Source of the DNA: Diphasiastrum complanatum
Lineage: Eukaryota; Streptophyta; Lycopodiopsida; Lycopodiales; Lycopodiaceae
Assembly: GCA_029204225.1 (NCBI GenBank)
Contig: CM055106.1
Location: forward strand, 10,092,274-10,156,273
Direction of reading: 5' to 3'
Length of the DNA: 64,000 bases
Below the pieces are notes generated by a model. That model saw nothing but the letters and a program-made list of their open reading frames with translations. It made no database searches and was not told the origin of the DNA. The position numbers and the translations under genes were made by a program. Positions 11,183 to 25,584 of the stretch are shown piece by piece (the first letter of the stretch is position 1; every line of letters begins with the position of its first letter).

Positions 11183-11910
11183 CACTACAAGAAAAGGTGG
11201 CAAAAATTGCGGAAAAAATTGCGAAAAAAAAATTTTCCGCAATTTTTTTTGGTCGAAATTGCGGAAAAAATGCCGCAATTTATATTGTTATGGCAGAAAT
11301 TGTAGAAAATCGTCCGCAATTTCTACCGTCATGGCAGAAATTGTGAAAAAAATTGCAAAAAACTTCTGCAATTTTTGTCGTCATTACAGAATTTGTAGAA
11401 AAAAGTGCGGAAAAGATTTTCCGCAAGTTTTTGGTCATGGCCAAAATTGCGAAAAATGTTTTCGCAGCAGAAATTGTAGAAAACATTGAATAAAAGTTTT
11501 CGCAATTTCTCCCGTCGTGGTAAAACTTGCAGACAAAATTGCGGAAACAAATTTTTGCAATTTTTAGGCTATGGCAGAAATTGTGAAAAATGTTTCGCGG
11601 CAGAAATTGAAAAAAAAACTGTAGAAAGTTTTCCACAATTTTTTCTATCGTGGTAGAAATTGCAAACAAAACTGCGAAAAAAAAAAAGTTTTTCGCAATT
11701 TCTCCCGTCGTGGTAGGAATCACAAACAAAATCACGGAAAATTTTTTCGCAATTTTTAGACATGCAAAAATTGCGGAAATTGTTGCAAGTTGCGGAGAAA
11801 ATTACAAAAAATTACAAACAAAATTGCGAAAAATTTTCGCAATTTTTGCCATCACGGCAAGAATTGCAAAAAAAAAATTCTGTAATTTTTTGACTAGCGT
11901 CAACCATAGC
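11183..11910. repeat. Left TIR and subterminal repeats of the CACTA element
   Basis: The TIR is followed by many copies of ATTGCGGAAAA and its inverse TTTTCCGCAATTT, in both orientations, with C-to-T variants (for example ATTGTAGAAA). In En/Spm the subterminal repeats are the binding sites of TNPA (family knowledge). The inverted pairs also allow many short hairpins. Confidence 0.85.
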
Positions 11911-12065
11911 GTCGGATACCGGAAGCCAAATTGCTTGCGCGTCGCGGTTTCTTTTCATTTCAATTTTTTATTTTTGAGCGCGAAGAGGAGGATATTTTTG
12001 CGCCTAGCGGTGGTGATGCTCTATATGGCTCTTCTAATGATGCTTGATCCTTCTTATGCTTTTTT

Positions 12066-12340
12066 GTCACAGCCAAGCCCTCTACCTTTTCACCATAGCC
12101 CTGGCTATGGTGAAAAGGTGGAGCATTGGACAAAAAGGTGAGCAGCATAGCTAACATTCAAAAGTTTATTTGTTTTTCTTTGATACATTTGTGTTTATTG
12201 TTTGTCACAGCCAAAGCTCTTTACCTTTTCACCATAGCCAAGGCTTGAACAAAAAGTTGAGCATTGGACACAAAGGTAAGCACCATAGCCAACATTCAAA
12301 AGTTTACTTGTTTTGCTTTGTTACATTTGTGTTTATTGTT
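12066..12340. repeat. About 135-bp tandem repeat with hairpin inside the CACTA element
   Basis: The phrase TTGTCACAGCCAA..CTC..TACCTTTTCACCATAGCC occurs at about 12063 and again at about 12203, each followed by GAGCATTGGACA and CATTCAAAAGTTTA. The first copy contains a hairpin: TACCTTTTCACCATAGCC, a 4-base loop, then its inverse ending near 12120. The second copy has lost the inverse arm. Confidence 0.7.
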
Positions 12341-12633
12341 GTTTATGTTCTTTTCTCTCTCTCATTGACACTCTTTTGTTTTTTTTTTCATCAGAGTTAA
12401 AGCTTTCAAAAGCTTGAGGTAAAGCTATTTAAAAGCTTGTAAACATTTTCAAAGAGAGCATAAGAAAGCTTCGCAAAAGCAGTAAAGCTATTTAAAATGG
12501 TGTAAAGCTTGGAGTAGGGCTTGGAGTAAAGTAAGTTTTTTGAAAACCTTGATGACTCTCTATCTTTTTATCTCTCTCATTGACACTCTTTTGTTTCTCT
12601 TTTATTAGAGTTAAAGTAGTTTGAGTAAAGCTT

Positions 12634-12634
<1 letters not shown>

Positions 12635-12721
<87 letters not shown>
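12635..12721. repeat. (CT)n microsatellite, about 43 units
   Basis: Uninterrupted CT run inside the CACTA element, flanked by CATTGACACTCTTTT, a phrase also found at about 12363 and 12580. It lies upstream of the first recognised TNPA-like exon. Confidence 0.95.
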
Positions 12722-12724
<3 letters not shown>

Positions 12725-13232
12725 GACACTCTTTTTTCTCACCTTTATCACAATATCCTTAGTTTGGAGTAAAGCTTTTGAAACAAAGTTTTTGGAGACA
12801 AGGTGAGCATTGTTTATTGTGAATTTTGTTTCTTTGTTTTGTTGAAATTTTGTTGTTTTGTTTTGTTAAAATCTTGTTGCTTTGTTTGTGAGTATTTTCT
12901 TTCAATTGAAACTTTCTAAAATAATGTGAAGAGCATATGCTACAGCTTGATAAAGATAAACGTTCCAAAATCATGAAAACAAGTAAGACAATTGAAAAGG
13001 ATTTTAGTGTTTAGAGTTTAGATTAAAGGATTTATATAAAGGGTATACATGAGGACATGATATAAGAGATTTAGGGTAAAAGATTTAAATTAAAGATTTA
13101 GAAACCGTGGATTATCAGAGAGAAAATGAATAAAAAGAGAATAAAGTTTATGTTTAGGTTTGTGGTTATAGTTAATTTTATGTTTTACATTCATCATTGT
13201 TATCTTAATCGTAGTTCATTTTTAATATGCAG

Positions 13233-14382
<1,150 letters not shown>

Positions 14383-14634
14383 AAGTAAGACAGTTGAAAA
14401 GGGCTTTGGTGTTTAGAGTTTAGATTAAAGGATTTATATAAAGGGTATACATGAGGACATAATATAAGAGATTTAGGATAAAAGATTTAAATTAAAGATT
14501 TAGAAACCGTGGATTATCAGAGAGAAATTGAATAAAAAGAGAATAAAGTTTATGTTTAGGTTTGTGGTTATAGTTAATTTTATGTTTTATGTTCATCATT
14601 TTTATCTTAATTGTAGTTCATTTTTAATATGCAG

Positions 14635-16621
<1,987 letters not shown>

Positions 16622-17159
16622 ATGAAGATGATGAAAAGTTTATCACATGTTAGTTCGCTTTCTCATTTCTTCTTGCTCTCTCTCCATCTCTTTCTTTTGA
16701 AACTTGGTACGGTCCTAGCTATCTACATAAAGAGAGGGAGAAGGAGAGAGACAAAGAGAGAAAAAGAGAGAATCAGAAAGAGAGAGAGAATGAGATATAT
16801 TCTTTATTTTAGTTTTGATCATGCATCATGTTAGGATCCAATGCTACAATAGTTGGGTTCAACTCAATCGTTATCTACAGTTAAAGAGATTTAACCTCAC
16901 TTCTTTCTAAGAGTCTAATTATTACACATGTACTTTGAGACACAAGACAATGCATGGGATGTCATACTCTAAATTGTGAAAGCCTTATAAAAAGTATGGA
17001 CCTGATTAGAGAGATAGAGATAAGTTTTTTAACAATTTTGTAATTTTTTTCGTATGTCATGTAGCGTGCAACTATAGAGAAGGATCCGACGCCACAACAG
17101 TCATGTTTAGCTCAGCCGTTATCTGAGGTAAAGAACTTGCTATCAAGGTTTAGGGTTTG

Positions 17160-17745
17160 GGGTTGGTGACATTTTTTGCAATTTTAGCCAACAAATTGCA
17201 AGTATTTATTCGCAATTATTTTGGCAAAAATTGCTAAAACAATTGCGAAAATTCATTTTCGTAATTTTTTTTAAAAATAATGTATAAAAATTGGGAAAAA
17301 TAAGTTCACAATTTATATTTTATTGTGAATTTATTTTCTGCAAATTTTTGACACTATATTGAAAAAAATTAAGAAAATGAATCTCCGCAATTTTTTTCAC
17401 AATTTTTGCCACAACAATTGCGGAAATGAATTTTCGCAATTTTTTTGACAATTTTTGCCCAAAAAATCTGGCAAAAAATATCAGCCAAACAAATTGTAAA
17501 AATAAATCCGCAATTATTATGCCAAAAAATTGCGGGTGGGTTTCCGCAATTTTTTTATTGTTAATTTAGCCATAAAAATTGCGGAGAATTAGCCAAAAAA
17601 ATTGCGGGACCGAAATTGCAGATTTGCCAAAAAAATTGCGGAAGCCGTTTCCGCAATTTTTTTGGCAAAAAATGACAAAAATTGCAGAAATTTTCGCAAT
17701 TTTTGCTATTTTTTTCCACAATTTTTGCCATCTTTTCTTGTAGTG
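17160..17745. repeat. Right subterminal repeats and TIR of the CACTA element
   Basis: Dense ATTGCGGAAA / TTTCCGCAATTT motifs in both orientations, ending in the inverted TIR at 17745. The motif type matches the left end, confirming that both belong to one element. Confidence 0.85.
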
Positions 17746-17748
17746 ATA

Positions 17749-19300
17749 AATCAAAAACATTTTTTTAAAGTAGAATGGAGCTTTGCCATACTGGCTCCGT
17801 TCCACTCGACAAATTGACTCCATCCAATTCCAGAAGTCATTTTACTACTTTTTATGAAGTCGGTGAGAAAGCATCATTTTTTTTTTAAATTGCTATTAAA
17901 AATTTACAAATATCAAAGTTAAATTTTAGGCAATTAAAGACAAATAAAAGACAATTATAATTAACAAATAAACATACATAAATGGTCCAAAAAAAGACTA
18001 GTCCAAGCACAAAAATATATACAAACTAAATCAATTAATGTACTTATGTTTCAATTAGAATGAATAGTCTAGCTAGATCTAGATCAGTCCTTTTCATCTT
18101 GACCATGGACATCAGACTCAAGTGGCTGCAATTCATGGGATGGGGACTGTGGTTCCTGCATGTAACAAACATGAAATAGTGTTGTGAAAAATATGGAGAG
18201 AATTAAAGAGAGACTATATAAATGTAATAAAGATAAAATCTAAGAAATGACATCCTAATATATTCTCACTCCTTTCCACTCCAATAACTCAAGTAATGAT
18301 TGCATATTGTTAGCATATGCATATATATACTCATCCCTGGTGGAGACCATTTTACAATGGATTTCTACATAAATTGACAATGTTGTGATTAGAATTTTAA
18401 AATAAATAGATATTTAAGTAGTGCAAAGATATTTTTTTTTTTAAAAAAAATTATTAATGAAAAATTCAACTTATGAGTATGAGACTATCAAAATGGGCAT
18501 GAAAATGTTCCTCGTCATCGCTATGTAAATGAGAAGGCCCTGTAGTCTCCAGTCACACTTTAACTACCTCTCGTTGTTGCTTGAATCTATTTGGATTTCT
18601 TGATATTTCTCCTTCACAAACTGCCAGTCTACATTTTCCTTGTGGAATGCAAAATCTTTTGAAATGGGTCAAAATCCTAAAAAAGAGTAAACATTTAGTA
18701 GTTTTGTAATTTTTGCCCAAAAACATAATTTCACAAAAAATCCAATATAAAAACATGCATTTTGACTAAAAAAAAAAACCAGCACCACAACAGTTGATGT
18801 ACTTCATGAAATGGCCTCTATTAGGTTCAATCACATCGACGCCAACCCATGGGTGTGCACACTATAGATATCAGAGCCAAATGTTTCCTTTTACTTGCTA
18901 ATATATTTACAGTAGATTTTTCTAAACTCACTTGTGAGTGAATTCCAAGTACTTTTCCTACACAAGCTTGGCTTGTTTGGTTTGCCTGGGCTTCGTCGAG
19001 ATTGTTGATGAAGCTTTTCATAATAATGACACACATGCTCACCAAGTTTTTACATCCATTTATTATTAAATGGCAAGTCACAAGGGTATTCCTAATGCAA
19101 TGCCTCTATAGTAAGATCCTTCTCGTTAGATAACTATACATGCCAATCTTTGCGAGGATCACTAATATATAATTTGGTCAATGCACGAGCTCATTTTATG
19201 ACCAAATATCCGTTATTATCATCCATATTCAAATATCCATCATCATGAATGTCATATGGGTGTGTTGTGGACTCACCAATGCGCATTGGCGAGGCAGTCA
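17749..19300. other. Intergenic stretch; possible minus-strand exon remnants
   Basis: On the minus strand, an acceptor-like CATGCAG before about 18157 opens into a 22-codon frame rich in Pro, Glu and Asp that ends in TGA near 18089. Another frame at about 18355-18270 and the 18553-18756 frame could be further exons. No family was recognised, so these may be chance. A phrase GATATCAGAGCCAA at about 18867 resembles a decayed initiator-tRNA primer site. Confidence 0.25.
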
Positions 19301-20203
19301 TCATGACATTATTATGTGTAGTGGCAACCTCCGCTGCCTCGGTTGTACAGGTTTACTTCCCTCAAGGAGTGGTATGCTATGAGTAACTAGACATGGGAGT
19401 ATTCCTTTCAAATCATCATAATTCCAAGCAAATATGTTATGATACTTCTCACACAGCCCTTTATACACTTGTTTTTCTAGGCTGGTCAAATGCGCCCCTA
19501 CTTTTATGTTCTTTGGATTGTCAGGTGTTCCTATATTTATCAAACATAAATCTGCGTCTCACACTTTTGGAGGTTTTTCTTCGGATGCATTACATTCCAG
19601 TTCTAATATTTCTTCAGCATCACTCTCGGTAGGATCTTCTTCGCTATTTGTGATTTCCTCCCATTACGAGATATGACTAGCGGGAGATCGTCTTCATCTC
19701 AGTGCTTACACGAATCCAAGGGCTACAAGTGTACTATTGATAAGTAGTGAATAGACGACCTGTGCTACCCAACAATGATGTTCTCGTATGTAAACAATGG
19801 TCAGGATGAGAAATCCACGAGTGTTTATCTCTATGGCAATGTCCCCAATAGAAACCTCTCGAGTTGTGGTGTCAAGTGCTATGACATCTATCTTGACAGA
19901 TCCTAAAACACATAAAATCAAACAGAATCTACGTGGACCAAAATGTACTCCATTCATAACGTAGGTCTTTGAGTGTGCCTATAGTTGTCGAGAACGCTTG
20001 TTAGCTTCAAGTGTAGAGACTGGCTCGTCTGAAGTTGGGGTTGACTCTTTTACAGTGTGTGTGATGCATCTAAGAATGGCAGTTAGATCGTCATCAGTAG
20101 GAGCTGGTGGGGGAGACCGACCGAGTATCACTAACTCAGTATAACGAATGGTTGGTAGGCCTAGTACACATACCCAGTTTAGATTTGCTGCTAGTTCATG
20201 CAC
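19301..20203 (-). pseudogene. Ty3/gypsy (Tat/Athila-like) protease-RT linker and start of RT, broken
   Basis: On the minus strand, 19543-19301 encodes NIGTPDNPKNIKVG, then HNIFAWNYDDLKGI and KPVQPRQRRLP. This is the typical lead-in to gypsy reverse transcriptase ('DVFAW.Y.DMPG... KPV.QK.RR'), best matching the Tat/Athila branch. Upstream on the same strand, 19957-19706 and 20203-19979 are open but unrecognised and may be the protease region, separated by stops. The catalytic RT core is missing: the frame ends at 19301. Confidence 0.7.
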
Positions 20204-23171
20204 GCTTAAAGTACTTTCATCTGCTCTATGTCTTACTCAAAACAGTCGATCGCCTGGAATGAGAAAACGTTGGACATAAGGGCTATAGAAGTCGTAATAG
20301 GCTACCCCTTGTCGCACTACCTGACATAAGTCTCCTAGTAGGGGAAGGTCACTTAGTGCCATACTTGTCATGGGAAGTCTATCGAGGTTAATGCTTGCTC
20401 AGTGAATTGCAATTGTAAGGTTCATGTGGTCACTAATATCCATTGCTGATTTAATTTGATGTATAGTGTGGCCCTTACTCGAAATCCCTCGTTATCAACT
20501 TCAAGTGCTAAGTCTCCAGTTCAAAGGCCACGTACCATAGTATCGAGTCCTATGATGGTCACATAGAGTCCGGTGAAACGAAGTATAGGACAATATCGCC
20601 TTGGTCGGCGCTCATCTGTCATGCCCTTGATATTTAGGCTCTTTATTTCATCGTATACTGTGGTACTGTTCTAGTGGCAAAGAATCCCTCTCAGCGTGGG
20701 TGGATACTCTGAGGTTCTCAACAACTCTAGAAGGTGTGGGTCTTGTTCTAATCCAGTCTCATATTTACCATAGATTTCATAAGACTTAGCTATTAAACTT
20801 TTAGAACATTCCACTCTCTCCAATTCATTCCTCTCTACAACCTCTAAACACCATACTACTCTCATGCTTGAATATTTTGGTGAAGTGTGATTATGCTTAT
20901 AATTTGTCACTGTTGGTCCTTCATTCCCCAGAATGACTCCAGAAAGTGTATATTCCCTTTATCTAGAGTTTGCTCTTTGATGACAATAGACACTACTAAA
21001 ATTGATGACATGTTCGCATTTTTTTTTTTGTTTATGTGTCATTTTCTTGAAACAACTAATGATAGCATCTGTTGTCGTAGAGTATCCCCCCGGATGTGTA
21101 CTCCAATTTTATGGTTCTCTTGGAATTCAATCGCAACTCATTAGGATGGTATCTAAAGTATGATTGGCCTAAGGTGTGTCTAGAAGATCACCATCTATGG
21201 TCTTTAAAGTGATATAACATACCCTAGATGAGTTTCCAATGGGTGGTATCCCTTAAGTCCCTTTAGCTTGTAGGTACAATGCCAAAAGAAAGAACCCCTT
21301 CTTATGAAAATTCCCCATGTGTTATACCGTGTTTTCTTTCTTGTGCTTCCTAAAAAAATTCTTCTCTTAGCACATGGTGGTGATGTCAGTTCTACATTCA
21401 GAAAAGCCCTTCATACACACCCTTCCCTTCCAAATCTATTATCAGTCGTAGGTCTTGTTGTTTGGTGAACATTCCATCATCCTATTCATTTTTCAATATT
21501 TTTTCAGTTTTACGAATGTAGGCTAAGAGTTTTGGTATGGCTGCAAAATGGGTTTTCTTTTTATTCTTTTTTTTTTTGGCTTTCTTTTTCTTTTCACCAA
21601 TTTTTTTTCTTGGGCTAGTGTGCTTGTGCTAGTATGTGAACCCGGGTTCCAGGGTTCGTGAATCCTATAGTGCCCATATATTCCAACGGCACACTAAAGA
21701 TTGTGCTCTAGATGATAAAACAACAGTTTAGAGTTGAAGCCTAGGCTCGGAAGGATATTCCGCCTTCTCGGGTGCCCTTAACCCTCCCTCTATATTCCAA
21801 GAGGTGGGGATTTCAGCAAAGCAAAGCATACACATCTTACGAAGAGCAAATAAATACGTAAGAACCAATCCGTCATTGAACAACTATGTCATAAAAAGAT
21901 TGTATCACTTTTTATCGAGCACTCCACATGAATATTGAGCACTTGGGAAAATCAAGTCATACATCTAGTTAAGCATTTCGATTACTAGCATAGACATTCA
22001 TATGGAACAAACCCATATCATAATCATGCTACTTGTTAGTCACATGAGCGAAACAACACAGACCTGCAATAACACTACCAACACTCGAAGATGATATTAA
22101 GTATACCTTAGTGCTCGGTGTCGGGTCACGCTCAGTGGGGAGAGAGGCTCAGTTACTTGGCCGAACCGTCGAACTTGAATATCGTTGATTTACAACATGG
22201 ATGTAAGGCCTCTTTTCCCAACAATTTCCTTTGTATTCCTACGACTACCTTCTCAAGTAGAGAGTGACAGGCACACTGGTTGAATAGTGGCCATTACTCC
22301 ATAGTTGGAGGTGAGAGCTTGCTAGCCCGTGAGAAGAGGACAAGTATCAAAAGCCCAAAGGAATAGAGTGAGTTTCTAGGCCGCGATCTGTGCACATTCT
22401 GGAAGTCCATTTATAGGCGCTGGAAATGCGCTCTTCATCGTTGATGGTTGCTCAGTGTTATGGACACATCATGGCTCTTTTGCTGCCCTGTAGAGACCAT
22501 CATTAGCATATGTTTGCTTCATCCTGACAGACTGGAATCCGCAGACTGGAATCCGAACTCCAAGAGCTCGCTGCCCTGCAGAGATGCAAATGCACTGAGG
22601 GTGCAGTTGGATAGGTAGGGCGCAGGTATGGATTCAATCCACTTTCATTCTCTCTTCACACTTTTTTGGAACACTGTTTGCAGGGTTTGGATATGACTGA
22701 ATGGCTGCAACTGGGTGTAGGAGTGCAGACAGATGTATGGACTTCTTTGTGTTACAGATCAACATGGGAATTCAATTCTCAGAATTGCAAGGTTTGGTAG
22801 TTGGAAAGCCTCATGACTTCAAACACACATAAAGAGCTCTTGTAAGATGCTTGGGAAGACTGTTTAGCTGGGCATTCAAGATTTTAAATGTGCTCAAATG
22901 ATCTATTCTGGGTAGAAGTGAGAAGCACAACTGATTTGATAGGATGACACATTTCAATTAACCTGGATAATGAGCTCCTCTCTAAACCAAAACTCAGGCT
23001 TTACTGATAAACAGAACAGTTTCTACTAAATGTGGTCTATACTATCTCTATCAGGCATGACTTCACAAGGATAAAAGTATCGCAGGAAAAGAGGTTATGG
23101 TTAAAACAAACACACCACTGCTCCTCATTCTTACTGGATTCTGGCTAGAGAGAAGGATATAAAGGGTACTG
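20204..23171. other. Degenerate stretch, no gene recognised; retroelement-derived in part
   Basis: Probable continuation of the minus-strand gypsy remnant (frame 20910-20671 is open but unrecognised). A small tandem duplication AGACTGGAATCCGC lies near 22529-22555. I could not define LTR ends in this stretch. Confidence 0.35.
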
Positions 23172-23955
23172 ATGACTTCTCTATCTGTAATGGACTTTTG
23201 TTTAGGAAAGGAAAGGTTTGTGTGTCTGGATGTTGTTAAGAATAAAATTCTTTATGAATGTCATGACTCACCATGCGCAGGACATCCCGACATACATCAT
23301 ACATTGGATTTGGTACAAAGGGATTTTCATTGGCCAAAACTCAAGCCCTTTGTAGAATCTTATGTGGTCAAGTCTGACCAATGCTAGTTGATTAAAGCTG
23401 AACGCCATAAGGCGGGCGGTTTGTTGCATCCACTGGATATCCCCGATAAGAGATGGGATAGTATTTCCATGGATTTCGCGGGTTGGGTTACAGCGGACGA
23501 ATAAACAGCATGATGCAATTTGGGTTGTGGTCAACCGTCTTACCAAATTTATTTCGGTAAAGACCACCACGAAGGCTTTTGATTTAGCACAGATATTTGT
23601 AGTGCATATGTTTAGGCTTTACGGTTTACCAAGTGATATTGTGAGCGATCATGATCCGAAGTTCACCGGTCACTTTTGGTCGGCCGTATTCGCTAAACTA
23701 GAGACGACACTGAGCTTGGGTTCTTTTGATCATCCTGAGACGGATGGACAGATGGAAAGAACAAATCAGACGATGGAACAAATGCTTTGAGCATATGTTT
23801 CCAGATGACAAACTGATTGGGAAAAGTACCTTCCATTGATCGAGTTTGCCTATAATAGTAGTAAGCATTCGGCTACCGGTTATAGCCCGTTTATGCTTAT
23901 GTACGGTTTTGAGCCTAGGTCACCCATTGCGGTTGAGACTCGGACAATCAAGTTG
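23172..23955 (+). pseudogene. Ty3/gypsy integrase fragment
   Basis: The sequence encodes an HHCC-type zinc-binding region (HDSPCAGHPDIHHTL ... VKSDQC, with the first expected cysteine replaced), then the core: MDFAGWV (first Asp), VVNRLTKFISV, GLPSDIVSDHDPKFTG (second Asp) and HPETDGQMERTNQ (Glu). Stops occur near 23386 and 23502, and another at about 23788. It continues degenerate to about 23955 ([13 protein letters not shown]). It is decayed, although all three catalytic residues are still readable. Confidence 0.85.
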
Positions 23956-24582
23956 TTTTCTTTCATAGATTTATTGAGGATTATGCTAAAGTAGCAGCAT
24001 CTCTCAATAATCTGACATGAATTCTTAATAAAACAAAAAAGAAGAATCAACATAGTCCACTTGTTGTTTGGAATGAGAAATTGAATCAGTGTTTTGAGAA
24101 ACTTAAAACTCTGATTGTTTATACTCTCGTGTTACATTGCAGATCTAAATTTACCTTACATCATGAGAACGGAGGCAAGTGATACTACAATTGGAGCGGT
24201 TCTATTATAGAATGATAGGCCACTAGCGTTTGAAAGCAAAAAATCCAGTGGTTCTCATTTGCATTATACTACGCAGGAAAATGAATTATTTGCCATTATC
24301 CATGCACTTAAAACTTGATGACACTACTTGTATGGTAGTAAGTTTATAGTGTATACGGATTACCAACCTCTTAAGTACTTTTGGAATTTGCATGATCTTC
24401 GGGGGAGAAAAGCCCGATGGGCCGAATTAATGCAAGAATTCGATCATGAAATAGTTAAAATTTTGTTAGGATCTAGTGCAGTATGCATATCACATCAATC
24501 AATCACCATACCCACTTCTCACAGGCTTTCAAAGATGGCACAACAAAAGTTAATTGTATTACAAGAGAAACTGTACATATAG
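23956..24582 (+). pseudogene. Ty3/gypsy RT C-terminus and RNase H fragment
   Basis: In pieces the DNA reads W.EKLNQCFEKLK, then RTEASDTTIGAVLL, NDRPLAFESKK, HYTTQENELFAIIHALK, HYLYGSKFIVYTDYQPLKYF and ARWAELMQEFDHEIVK. These are the RT connection and RNase H motifs of gypsy elements, with TAG and TGA stops between them. RNase H lies downstream of integrase here, the reverse of the normal RT-RH-INT order, so two copies have been joined or rearranged. Confidence 0.8.
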
Positions 24583-25584
24583 AGTATTCACAAACTTCAA
24601 GTGTCCTAATATTATTAGAGAAGTTCTAAATCCAAAAAGACCCTTTATAAAGATTCTCTTTATATTTTCTTCAAAATTTTCTTATACATGGAGCAATCAA
24701 AACACTCAAATTTAAAATTTACGTAACGTAACTTTTTGAATCCACATTAAAAATGGCATAACTTTTTAGTGGTAAATCCAATTTTAGCAGAGTTTGGTGC
24801 GTTAAAACGTGCTTGATGAGCGCTTTTCAATGATATCTTGAATGACATACTTTTGAACTATGGTTAAAAAGTTATGGCAAGTCAAATACAATAGTTGAAA
24901 ATAGTATTATAATATTTTAATAATACAAAAGGGATCTTTGCACGAATTCTTATAAGGTCCTTTCGGAAGTCAAAACTCCCCTAATGTGGCCTACCACCTG
25001 CCAAACTAAGCTTAGGCCCAATATGGTCAAATTTGACTTTCCTATTCGAGGCATGCCCTTGAGTATAGCAAGTACTGTGAATGACTTTGTACATGCTAAT
25101 TTTTCCTATGTGTGGCTACTCGGCTAATCCAAGTGGCCGCCGACAAAGCTTCACACCTTGCCTATTTGCATTTGTAGTGTCTTGATTCCATTATGAATCT
25201 CATCTGTAAGTCCAATCCCTATCAGGTATCCCAATGCCATCATTGATTACAAAAATCTGAGCATCTACTCTGTAGTGCCCCACCTGTATTCTCAGAAACT
25301 GGCTCCAAAGCTTCTAAATGATTCCAAACTATTTCCTAAGAATACATTGAGATGCGAACGCCAAAGCCACCATCAAGTCCCTCACATAATGTTCATGCCA
25401 ATATCCCTCCAAGCATTAGAAGACTACTGGTGCAACATGTGCAAGCTCTTCTTACAAAGCAAAATCCAAGGGCAATGAAAGATTTAGAAAAAATTTACAA
25501 ACAAGTGACACAATGACAGAACGCCAAAAACTACTACTTGAACCCAATGAAATTCCTAGGGTTTGAAATGCAGTCTGCTTCATT
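24583..25584. other. Intergenic stretch, no gene seen
   Basis: AT-rich, with stops in all frames; the frame 25275-25478 has no recognised motif. Confidence 0.4.

Noticed and set aside
11259-11763. Cys/Asn/Phe-rich frames in the CACTA left end
   Set aside because: They are translations of the ATTGCGGAAA subterminal repeat on both strands.
12621-12806. Ser-Leu repeat protein
   Set aside because: A translated CT microsatellite, not a gene.
18867-18880. GATATCAGAGCCAA as a copia primer site
   Set aside because: No LTR-like sequence before it and no gag after it; kept only as a remark.
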